From: Rhizophagus irregularis
Lineage: Eukaryota > Glomeromycota > Glomeromycetes > Glomerales > Glomeraceae
Direction: 5' to 3'
Assembly: GCF_026210795.1 (NCBI RefSeq)
Contig: NC_089429.1
Location: forward strand, 3,596,001-3,660,000
Length of the DNA: 64,000 nucleotides
The notes under the pieces were generated by a model. That model saw nothing but the letters and a program-made list of their open reading frames with translations. It was not told the DNA's origin and searched no databases. Each line of letters begins with the position of its first letter. Position 1 is the first letter of the stretch. Positions 55,006 through 64,000 of this stretch are shown here, piece after piece. A program made the translations under genes and the position numbers.

Positions 55006-58000
55006 CAACACTGACCGTAGCAGTCAAGCTGGATGTGTGATTCAAAATGGATGATTTCTTCATAGGTAAGATCCATGACTGACGAAGAGAGGCTGAATAG
55101 GAGCAAAGAACAGAACTAGTAGCAATTGATTTCTTTGAATAGAAAGATTTATTTATATTTAGATTGCAGCCAGGACAAGGTCGTAGAGTAATTAAATCGC
55201 TCGGACGAGATAAGCAATCTGAAGTCCAATGTAAGTGGAGCGTTTGGGTTGGATCTGGATCTGTTTGCCAAATAAGGGAAGGCCATTATCATTCAGCGTG
55301 ACAATCCAATTCTTCTTATAACCAGAAGGAGGAATGCAAGGAGCAAGTTCTTTTACAATCAGGCTCACAGGTCGTTGTTCAGTCAGAAATCAGTCTTTAA
55401 CAAACCAGGTTTATCTGGAATCGTGACATTAGTAGAGAGATTTTTGTACCACATGGGAAGATGGACATTACCACGCTTTTGAACAGAATTAGCATATATG
55501 ACAAACCAAGAGAGCAAATGTGTTCCTTGAGGTGTCAAAAGTTGCGAAAGGTAGAAAAGGCCACGTTTTCAAAGTCTTGTTAAATTGGCTTTAAATACAT
55601 CCAAAGAAAGACATTGATAAATAGGAGTATGGCCATTGGGATAGGTTAAATCAGGCACAGATGATAGATTAGCGTGCGACAAGCGAAAGGGAGTTGAGAG
55701 CAATGAAGCTAGAGTATTAGCGATATAATCTTGTTTGAAAATTATAAGAGAAGACCAACAAGTCCAATCCAAAACCATCAAGGGAGAAATAGGAATTAAA
55801 CAATAAAATTGAATAAATCGCAACCTATAATTAAATAGTGATTTCAAGAAGAATTTGCTAACAAAAATAAATTAGTAAAATGACTTTGTTGTTGAAATGA
55901 AAATAAATTGATTGATCAAAGCCAAATGCGTTAAATGTTAAATACACCATATTTGGAACGGGCGTGATAATTTGGCACTGTGTTTAACTAAGGCACGAAC
56001 TGAAGAAGTAATAGTGGAGCATTCAGCCTCAGATAAATGTGTGACTTGCATTCGATAATCCAATTTCGGAATCAAAACAGTATTATAAAGATACACCACT
56101 TGTTGAACAGTCAGTTTCGCAGGGCGAAGAATTGCAGAAAAAGAATTACATTCTCGTTTAAGTTGTTATCGGATAAAGTTCCTAGAGCCGTTAATATTAA
56201 ACCAAACTCCTAAAAACCGGAAAGATGAGGACATAGGAATAGGAGTAACAATAATGTTGGGCGTGGAGTTGAGCGATGAAATCGACAAATTAAAGGCTAT
56301 AGGAGACAAATCTCGAGAAGCAGCAACTGCATTAGTGGCTAAAACATATTTGTTATGGTTGGCTGAGGTATTGTTTAAACAATAAAATTCTTCAGTAATA
56401 GACAACATATGTTCCATTCCTTCTTTAGAAGAAGAGATTAAAGTAGAATCATCCATGAACACCAAATTATTAATTTCTAAAACATCCGGAGAACAAGAAT
56501 TTGATGAAACAGTATAGGGAGCCAATGGAGAGATCAAACAATAAGAGTCTTTCTTCTCATTTCTAAGAGTTGTAAGTAGAGGGTCTAAATAAATAACCCA
56601 TAAAAGTGGAGAGATAACTTCACCTTGGTCTATTCCAATTCTAACTCTATATGGTGGAATAGGGCCATGTGCAGTAATGACACGGTTAAAATGTGACATA
56701 AATAAAGAGAGTAAGAATTGAATTGCATTTTGAGGCAAACGTAAACGTTGAAGAGCAAAACGCAACATAGATAAATCCACAGAGTCAAATGCTTTTGAAA
56801 TGTCTTAAGAAAGAATCCATAAGGGTTGTTTAGTAACTACCGAATCATGGATGATGGATTCACGAGTAATAATAGGATCACGGTAGGACCCTCCAGGTAA
56901 ACCTGCAAAATTACCGCCTTGGAGAACATGGTGGGAGGCAAGCAAAGGAGCGAGACGATTGTAAAAAAGTTTAACCAAAGCCTTACGAATCACCTCCAAT
57001 AAAGTGATAGAACGTGTATTTTTAAGTTGCATTTCCATTCATGCGGTTTAGGAATAGGAAAAACAGTAGCTTGTCTCCATAGATCAGGGATATTTGCTTC
57101 TGATAAACAAGCACAAATTAAGTTGAAAAGCAAGGTAGAAGCAGAAGGGCCTAGGTGTTTTAACATCTTGTACGAGATCATAGAAGGATCTGGGGCTTTA
57201 TCGTTAGGCATGGAGGAAATTGTTGAGGACCATTCATCAAGGGTAGGAGGATCCATTAGTGAATCAAAAATAGCTGGAGAAACATCAGCAAGTGGGGTAT
57301 AAGCATTAGACCATCGTTCAGGCAAATCCTGTATGGAAGAAGGAGGAGTAGAAGTAATGGGAACAAAGTTTTGAAAATGATCAATAACTTCTTGATCAAT
57401 AGCATCTGGAGAAGTTAATAAAGTAGGGTGTGTTGGATGATCAATGAAGACACGATCAAGAACTATTCATCATCTGGTTCGTGACAAAGCAGACTCAATA
57501 AAAGTGGAAATATCATTGGTGAAGTTATCATTCCGAGCATCAATTTTTGCCTGAATAGAGGAAGCTTGAAATTCTTTTTCTTTAAGCAAAAGTAGGCTTC
57601 ACAAAAGCAAAGTCATATTCTCTATCATTTGAAGTAAATTAACAAAATCATCAATTCTTTCATCTCGAAGAAGGGGAGGAAGGATAATAGGCGTAACAAA
57701 TGTTTGTTTATAAAGGGATAAAAGATTGTTAAGACGTATATAGTATAAAGACCATTTGGTTTCATGATGAATAGAATATGATGTAGGAGTCTTATGAAGG
57801 GAACGAATAGTCTTAGCCACTTTAGACAAAAATCTATAAGACTGGCATAAACTTTCCAAGTCTTTAGGCTTCTTCAGAATATAAGTATTGCCCACAGTAA
57901 CTGAAGGCAATGTGAAATTAGCGGCTTTGATAATTCTAGAATGGAGATATTCACACTTCTGATTGAGAGGCCAAGCGTCAAAAATAAGTGGATCAATTGG

Positions 58001-59070
58001 ACATAATTTATCCAAATGATCAGCAAAAACAATCCACTGTTCAGTAGAAATCGAATCGTATTTAAAAACACGTCGAGTATTACGACCAAGTTGACGAGCA
58101 CGTGCAGGTTTAATAGCATCTGATAATAATGAAACATCAAAATATGTAATAATAGGGTTATGGTCAGAAATGCGTAAATCATGAGCATCAAAGATAGAAG
58201 CTGTTAACATATAACGACGAAGAAGCGGGCAAGACCAAATAAAGTCAATGCGGGTAATAGTGTCCAAATGGTGATAAGTACCTAAGGTACCGGATAGGTT
58301 AAGGGGGGTGCAATCCTCATAATTATGAGAAAGCAAATAGTGAAATAATTTGTGGATTCGTTTAGCAGCAACCTGAGGTTGATGCAGAAAGATAGGGTAA
58401 TATTTATCCAAATTCATATTAAAATCACCGCAAATAGCATGGTGAAAATTTTGTGAAGAAGTTTGGGAAAGTAGAGAAATTAATTGATCAATGACTTCGT
58501 AACGAAGAACAAGATCATTTGTAGGGGGAATATAGACAACAAATATACGCAATTTAACATTGCCTTTAAAAAATAAATCTACAGAAAGAATTCGGGAGGA
58601 ATGGGATTGATAAAATTGAACGTGAGTGGCTAAAGAGTTATGAATGAATAAAGAAACACCACCAGAAGAACGGCCGTGTTTGGTAGAATCCAAATCAGAA
58701 TGAAATGAAGTATAATCACAGACTCGTTTAGACAAAAATTTCATTTGTTTAGGCGATAGATGAGTATCAACAATACCGCCAAAGGAAATGTGATTTTGTA
58801 AAAAGAAAGAAGAAATTTGGTCCATTTTAAAAGAACCTTGACCAGGAGTTTTAAGACCATTAATATAAAAAGAAGAAATATTAAAAGAATTGGGAATAGG
58901 TGGAGTAAAGGAGGAGGAAGAAAATAATGTATCAGATAAGGGATCATTAAAAATATCACTAAAATCAACGGGGTTAGGGGGATTTCGCACAAAGGTATCA
59001 TAATCTATATTATTGTTCATCATTATTACACTATGATAAGAATAACAGGGTGAAAGGAGAGGATAACAAA

Positions 59071-61226
59071 TTAATCAGACGAAGTGTTATTGACTAAGTC
59101 CGAGGAGGAACTACCAGAAATAGAGCTAATGAATCTTTCAATAAAGCCAGATAAATGATCGAATTTGTTGTCTAAAGATCTTTGAAACGAATAAATTTCA
59201 GCACGTTCTTTATTAATAGTCGCTTCATCAGCAGTTTCGGGAATGGGGGAAGAAAAAATGGTAGAACAGGGAACAGGAACTGTTGGGAAAGAGAGAACCA
59301 GGCCGGAAATCAGCCTGTTCGAAGTGGGCGGGTTGGATTGTGTTAGATAAGGGGGTGCATTGGGTGTTGTCAACAAGCATATGTGAAGAATCATTGGGAT
59401 CAGGTGGGAAAACATCGTCTTGCATATGTCCAAAAACACGAAGTTCCAGCCGGGACATCCTCTGATCAGCTAATTCAAGAGCATGAATTCTAGCACGTAC
59501 ACTAGCCATATCTTTTTGAAGGCTTTTGAGCACTGAAAGGATCTCTTGAATTTGGGAACAATTAGGATCCACCAAGGGAGGTTTATGACCAGATGAATTG
59601 GAAGTAGGGGTACTATTGCGTTGGGAAGTAGAAAAGGAAACTGAACGGTCTTTGCCTTTACGCTCATTAGATCAAAATCGTTGTGCAGGCTGGGTAGAAT
59701 TATTGGAGTTAGAAGAATTGGGCAAAGAAGTATTATTGGTATTATTATTGTGCCGACCAGTAATACTGGCTAAACGATTACGTTGTCAAGAATTAGAATG
59801 ATCTTTGGATTGAGAACGGGAGCGTTGTCTACTGCGATTAGCAGAAGAGTTAATATTATTATTAGGTTGGCCAATATTGAAGCGTTCTTTTAAGTGTGCA
59901 ACAGGATTACGAGTGCGTGAGCGACCTCGAGAGTTATTCAATGGGCATGCAGTAGGAGCGCAGCCGAGTTTGCCGCATCTATGGCAAAGCTTATTTGTAT
60001 TCTCCGGAAGTTCCCACTGGAGTCGATGACCTTGCAAGGTGATTGATTATTCCATCGCAGTGTCCATCATTTGTTGCATTTTAAAAGTGATGTAAGCCCA
60101 TCGTTTAGGTTTGTAGGAATTAAGAGATAGGGGGATATTAACGGCCATAACACCAATTGCTCGTACCAAAGGCGCCAAATGCACATCTTTTGTGTTAGGG
60201 GGGAGCTGGGATAAAACAGCGACGAATTCACGTCGTGATTTCTTTTGTTCAAGGGTGAGAGAGCATGGCGTAACGCGTAAATAAGTGGAATAACAATAGA
60301 TCGCCCATTGTTTATCCGAGAAATGTTGGATGGAGGAAGCATCATCATAAATGATACGAGCTTGTTGGACTTTGGCATTGGTACGTGTATGAAGGCGACA
60401 GGATTGTATATTACCATACTTTTTGAAAAGAGCAATAACATCATCTTTTTTGATAAAAAATGGGATGTCAGTAACTTGAATAGCCCGGAGGTCTTCATCA
60501 GTTCAGAGTTGCTGAGGGTCATGTAGAAAAAATTTGAGATTGGCAAGATCATCATGTCGGAGGGAAAGGTAGGCATCACGTTCAGTGGTTGAATTAAAAT
60601 GAATGACTAATCTTTTGAGGTCACCAGAACTGGACATGCGAGCACGGCCAGTGTAAGAGTGATAAGTTTCCAAAAGGAGATTATTAACAGCGTCAATCAT
60701 AGCCCGATTGGTACGATATTTTTTGACAAAATCAGGGGAGGTGTTAGGCGCCGCAGCAGCCTGAAAATCACGCCTAAGAATGGAAATAGTGGGCGTGTCA
60801 AGGGGAAGAGGAGAAGTATCATTGGTATCCATAATGTCCTTATTAGGAGACGCGTCTAAGGGGAAATTTCTTTGTCTTTTAGAGCATGCATGGATGCGTC
60901 GGTACCAGACGCAACAGAACCAGGCGCAGAAGGCGCAGTAGTATCTTTGGGAGGAGGAGACAAAAAATTGTCAGCATTATTTTGTTGAGGAGGAGTAGTA
61001 TTGCTACCTCCAGCGTCAGCCGCTGAGTCGGCGACATAGTCTTCTTCCATAGGATTTTCTGGGAGCGTACGGGTACGTTTGAAAGGGTTGGTTTTATTGT
61101 TTGTTTGTTCATTATCAGAGTTTGAAACGTCAGAGCCAGAGTCTTTATTTTTGTTTCGTTTGTCTTGACGCTTGGCAGGTCCCCGTTAGGGTTATTGCCA
61201 GATTTTTTGTTACCTTTGGGAGGCAT
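59071..61226 (-). pseudogene. LINE ORF1: zinc-knuckle nucleic-acid-binding protein
   Basis: The minus strand starts MPPKGNKKSGNNPNGD at 61226, then after a frame change DYVADSAADAGGSNTTPPQQ (acidic, Pro-rich), DTNDTSPLPLDTPTISILRR, VKKYRTNRAMIDAVNNLLLE and VIHFNSTTERDAYLSLRHDD (an RNA-recognition-like segment). A Cys-rich knuckle, LCHRCGKLGCAPTACPLN, lies at about 59985-59940, followed by an Arg/Ser tail. The end, SGSSSSDLVNNTSSD, stops at 59071. Several frames must be joined, so it is broken. LINE ORF1 products coat the RNA in the retrotransposition particle. Confidence 0.7.
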
Positions 61227-61328
61227 TTTAATAGTAAGAATAAGAGATGTGTTAATATGAAGAATAAAAAATTTCTTCTGCGAAATTTTTGACCAAGGAT
61301 CTACAAGAAAGAGTTGGCAGATCGGGAT

Positions 61329-61607
61329 CAAGTCACACTTTTGGCAAATTGGCCCATTTTTCAGAGCTCAAAAAATCGTTTTTTGTAAATATCTTGGCAT
61401 CCAGTAGTCCAATTTTGATGAACTATTTTTTAAATTGTAGAGCTAGATGAGGGCTACAAAATAAAAAAATGTTCATTAAAATTGAATCACTGGATGCTAA
61501 GATATTTACAAAAAACGATTTTTTGAGTTTTAGCAAAAAGGGGTGTTTTTGGCCAAAAGTCCATTATAACCTTTATATTAGATATTCAGGGTCCTATTAT
61601 AAATTTT
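61329..61607. mobile_element. Right part of the AGGACCC TIR element
   Basis: It begins with AGTCACACTTTTGGCAAA, the repeat that also flanks the LINE on the other side. It contains an inner inverted repeat, AAATCGTTTTTTGTAAATAT at 61374 against ATATTTACAAAAAACGATTT at about 61500. It ends GATATTCAGGGTCCTATT. It appears to be the target into which the LINE jumped. Confidence 0.55.
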
Positions 61608-62089
61608 AAAATTGTGAATATTATATGCTGAAAATTTGGTGTAAGAATTTTATTGTTTTTTATTGTTTAAGATAAAATTATACATAAAAATAAAAAAATA
61701 AACAAAATTTTAAATATTTTCGTTTAATTGTAAAAAATGTAATTTTGATTATCAAGATGTAAATTATAAGTTTTGGAAAATTTCGTATATTTTAGGTAAG
61801 TTTTGGTATTTTGGACTTGATTGATTTTTCTGAAACTGGTTTTACCATTTCAGTTTCAGCATATGGTAAAACCTTACAGTTTTGGGCAGTACCATTATTA
61901 GTGAGTTTGTTGATCATTATATGAAGAACATTACTAACGTTTCTTTTCCTTCTCATTTTTAGGAATGGCATCTTTGGACTCTAGACTTTGGCTTGAACTT
62001 TAAAATTGTAGATAAGTTTTTTTGTTTAGTTTTCTTTTTCTTTTTTTTCTTAATTAAAAACATCACTAATGTTCTCTCTCTTTTATTTA
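61608..62089. repeat. AT-rich flank with GGTAAAACC inverted words
   Basis: GGTTTTACCATTTCAG at about 61840 and ATGGTAAAACCTTACAG at about 61863 match the dispersed repeat vocabulary at 18235-18390. No gene. Confidence 0.45.
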
Positions 62090-62725
62090 TTGGATTTTGG
62101 GATGGGACTACTCTTTAATGTTATTTTTAATTTTCATATTCTTTATCTTTGATCATAATTCTTAATCTTTGTGTAATTGTGTTTTTTATTATTTTGTGTT
62201 TTTGATTTTCGCATTCTATAATTTTGGGATGTAATTACTCTTTGATACTATCTTTGATCTTTCTATTCCTTAATTTTGTATTCTTAGTTTTCACGTTCTA
62301 TAACTTTGGAATGTAATTACCCTTTGATACTGCCCTTGATCTTTAACTTTGTGTTCTTGATTTTCGTGTTTTATAACTTTAAGATGTAATTACCTTTGGT
62401 ACTGCCCTTAATCTTTCTATTTCTTGACTTTGTATTCTATGATTTTCACATTCTTTAACTTTAGGATGTAATTACCCTTTAATACTGTCCTTAATCTTTC
62501 TATTCCTTAACTCTGTATTTTGATTTTTGCATTCTATAACTTTGGGATGTAACTACTCTTTGATACTGCCTTTGATCTTTCTATTCCTTAATTTTGTATT
62601 CTTGATTTTTATGTTTTTTAATTTTGGGATGTAATTACCCTTCAATATTGCCCTTGATCTGTATTTTTATTTTTGAGATATTGATTCCCTTTGACATTTT
62701 TCTTGACCTCTGTGTTCTTTATTTT
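62090..62725. repeat. About 81-bp minisatellite, seven degenerate units
   Basis: GGGATGTAATTACCCTTTGA-type phrases recur at about 62227, 62309, 62382, 62463, 62544 and 62626, with a diverged first unit near 62096. Spacing is 81 bp except one of 73 bp. Each unit also carries TGCCCTTGATCTTTCTATTC, CTTAATTTTGTATTCTTGA and TTTTCACATTCTATAAC. The strand is strongly T-rich. No coding use is seen. Confidence 0.85.
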
Positions 62726-63446
62726 TTAAGATGTAACTATATTCAGAAATAAAAAAGCAAGAAAAGGAATATTAATAACTTCTCTAAATCATGAAAAAAT
62801 ATAACCTCCAAAAATACTCACGTTTTTGTAATTTAAAACTGAAGTCATTAATCCAGAAATGTTTCTAAACAAAAGAAAGGAACATTAGTAGCATTCTCAG
62901 AACACAAAATAAACTACGAAGAAAAGAAAATACTTACAATGCTGAAATCCAAAGCTGAAATCCCTAAAAAAAAAAAGAAAAAAAATCACTAGTAATGTTT
63001 CCAGAACACAAAAAAAAGGCAAAAGATAAAATACTTACAATGCTAACTGAAAGTCTAAAGTTAAAATCTTTAAAAAAAGAAAAAAAAAGAAAAAAAAAGT
63101 AACAATAGTATTCCTATAACAAATAACACAAAAAATAAAAATAAAAAAATCACATCATATTTTGCATTGCAGAATCATGACATAAAATTCAACCAATAAA
63201 ATTCAGTAGCCATATGATCCATACGACATGTTGCAGGTGGTTAAAAAACAAAATCCTTTATTGAATTATTTCCAAATAAATTATATTTTTTAAGAATAAA
63301 TTTATTTATTTTCAATATATTTATAATATAAAACAACTAGATTTAACTAGAAGGAAATTATCTGGTAGACAGAATCATATAATTCCTTATTACCAGTAAG
63401 TGGAATATTACTCTTTAATATAGCATAATATCCCACTTGTACTAAG
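62726..63446. repeat. Non-coding region with a doubled ATACTTACAATGCT phrase
   Basis: AAAATACTTACAATGCTGAA at about 62928 and AAAATACTTACAATGCTAAC at about 63029 repeat, with AGAACACAAAA before each. Read on the minus strand the phrase holds a GTAAGTATTTT splice-donor-like word, but no exon is evident. The remainder is A-rich. Confidence 0.4.
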
Positions 63447-63960
63447 TTATACTATCATGCTATAATCTGCATTCCAAAACTTACTAATCAAATTTGATGT
63501 GAAGTCTTTAGTTTTCATAAGCTTGATATAATTGCATTGTATTTTATTTTTTGCTATGGATAATCTATCAGATAATTGGCATCTCTTATGTTTTAAATAA
63601 CTTATATGATCATAAAGTTGATCTTGCAAAATATAATAAGATTTATACCCTTCATCAATAGAATACCATATTTCCAAGTTTACAGTGCAACAAATTTCTT
63701 TATCAGGTATGTGAAGGACTTCTTTTCCTTAAAAATATTATCATTTCTAACTGCTTTTCAAATTTGTTTTACTAATGAAACAGACCTCTTCCTGTAATTT
63801 CTATAAGCTCTTTGAATAAGTTAAGCATTTCCATCTTCAGTTTTAGCTTTAGAGCATTTATTATCTTAATAAAGTTTTATCAAATCTTTGAGTTTAACTT
63901 CATAGCTATATCTGCACCATCCATTGAAATATGTCTTTTTTGGTTTTACATCAGTAACCT
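63447..63960 (-). pseudogene. Broken gene with IQ-like helical region, unknown family
   Basis: The minus strand reads TDVKPKKTYFNGWCRYSYEV, KLKDLIKLY, a stop, DNKCSKAKTEDGNA, a stop, LIQRAYRNYRKRSVSLVKQI, a stop, KAVRNDNIF, and after one frame change KEVLHIPDKEICCTVNLEIW to MKTKDFTSNLISKFWNADYS ending at 63447. IQRAYRNYRKR resembles a calmodulin-binding IQ motif, but also occurs in repeated genes of this lineage. At least three stops and one shift make it a relic. Its 5' part may continue past the right edge. Confidence 0.5.
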
Positions 63961-64000
63961 TTAAATAGCCATTTCACTTTTGTAAACCCTAGACCTGTGA

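Larger units (their letters stand above)
51649..55013 (+). mobile_element. hAT DNA transposon, 3365 bp, TSD ACCGTAGC
   Basis: The termini CAGAGTTGGA (51649) and TCCAACACTG (ending 55013) are inverted repeats of the hAT CAGNGTTGGA type. ACCGTAGC lies directly outside on both sides (51641-51648, 55014-55021), a perfect 8-bp duplication. Subterminal DNA is crowded with TTGGACATATGTCCAA words and fragments on both ends (51655-51835; 54898-55005). One five-exon transposase gene lies between. It is inserted in LINE ORF2, so it is younger than the LINE. Confidence 0.93.
50008..59023 (-). pseudogene. LINE ORF2: endonuclease, reverse transcriptase, RNase H
   Basis: The order on the minus strand is as follows. 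The endonuclease/exonuclease/phosphatase domain is at 59023-57599 (SSFYINGLKTPGQG, ICGDFNMNLD, RISDHNPIITYF). The reverse transcriptase runs 57325-56166 across several frames: ATVFPIPKPHEW, NTRSITLLEVIRKAL, DISKAFDSVDL (motif A), GIDQGEVISPLLW (motif B), LVFMDDSTLI (motif C). After the hAT insertion comes the RNase H at about 51470-51000: FYTDGSL, SSSRAEAAAIYAAL, IYTDSQSSIEG, KVKAHSNFYWNDFADF, with all four acidic residues visible. A C-terminal region ends at 50008. In-frame stops occur near 57595, at the TRRXXIVL region near 57465, and before DISKAF near 56803. It is not functional as it stands, but each motif is intact. Confidence 0.85.
49758..61330 (-). mobile_element. APE-type LINE retrotransposon with RNase H, interrupted by a hAT element
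   Basis: The minus strand carries ORF1 (61226-59071) and ORF2 (59023-55014, continuing 51648-50008) in the usual LINE order: zinc knuckle protein, endonuclease, reverse transcriptase, RNase H. A hAT element (51649-55013) sits between the RT and RNase H parts. Both sides carry an 18-19-bp repeat, AGTCACACTTTTGG(G)CAAA, the likely target-site duplication. Without the hAT insertion the LINE is about 8.2 kb. No poly-A is obvious at the 3' (left) end. Stops and frameshifts occur in both ORFs. Clade assignment (Tad, I or similar) would need a tree. Confidence 0.8.

Noticed and set aside
59598-59801. Plus-strand ORF opposite LINE ORF1
   Set aside because: Shadow of the minus-strand LINE coding region.
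1-64000. CRISPR arrays, operons or bacterial-type promoters
   Set aside because: The genes are spliced and eukaryotic; the regular repeats present are tandem without unique spacers.

Overview
The window is nuclear DNA of a very AT-rich eukaryote whose genes have short introns. It is almost certainly a fungus of the Glomeromycotina, most like Rhizophagus, an arbuscular mycorrhizal fungus. The grounds are a fungal RNA polymerase III second-largest subunit, a fungal DUS3 with CCCH fingers, introns of about 65-115 bp, expanded BTB and F-box families, and a heavy load of decayed transposons. The organism call is inference from gene content; no database was used.

Layout. 1-153 is the 3' end of a gene entering from the left. 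340-1200 is an 84-bp tandem repeat and related repeats. 1.5-18.4 kb is a transposon graveyard. One ancestral ORF (fragments from 3.1 to 14.5 kb) is split by a 6.4-kb CACTA element carrying two genes, a CACTA MITE, a large fold-back and a hAT MITE. Further TIR elements follow, including one of 1.6 kb with an 8-bp target duplication and a pogo-like one.

18.75-23.04 kb is the 11-exon RPC2/RET1 gene. 24-26.2 kb holds two small secreted-protein genes. One is split by a Tc1-like element. The other is a 58-aa cysteine-rich precursor with a Kex2-type KR site. 27.8-48 kb is gene territory: two inverted BTB paralogues (27.8 and 47 kb), a convergent pair of paralogues with a shared C-terminal PB1-like domain (29.2-32.9 kb), the 18-exon DUS3 gene (33.3-36.6 kb), a lineage-specific ORF (41.6 kb) and an F-box protein (43.3 kb).

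48.8-61.3 kb is a second transposon nest. An APE-type LINE with a C-terminal RNase H lies on the minus strand. It is bounded by a probable long target-site duplication inside a TIR element and is itself interrupted by a 3.4-kb hAT element with a perfect 8-bp duplication. 62.1-62.7 kb is an 81-bp minisatellite. The right edge holds a broken minus-strand gene.

The conserved genes (RPC2, DUS3) both serve tRNA/5S production or modification, but nothing suggests that they are co-regulated. The strongest points for follow-up are the small secreted peptide, the layered insertions whose order can be read from target duplications, the PB1 paralogue pair, a GC-AG intron in RPC2 and an 18-nt microexon in DUS3.
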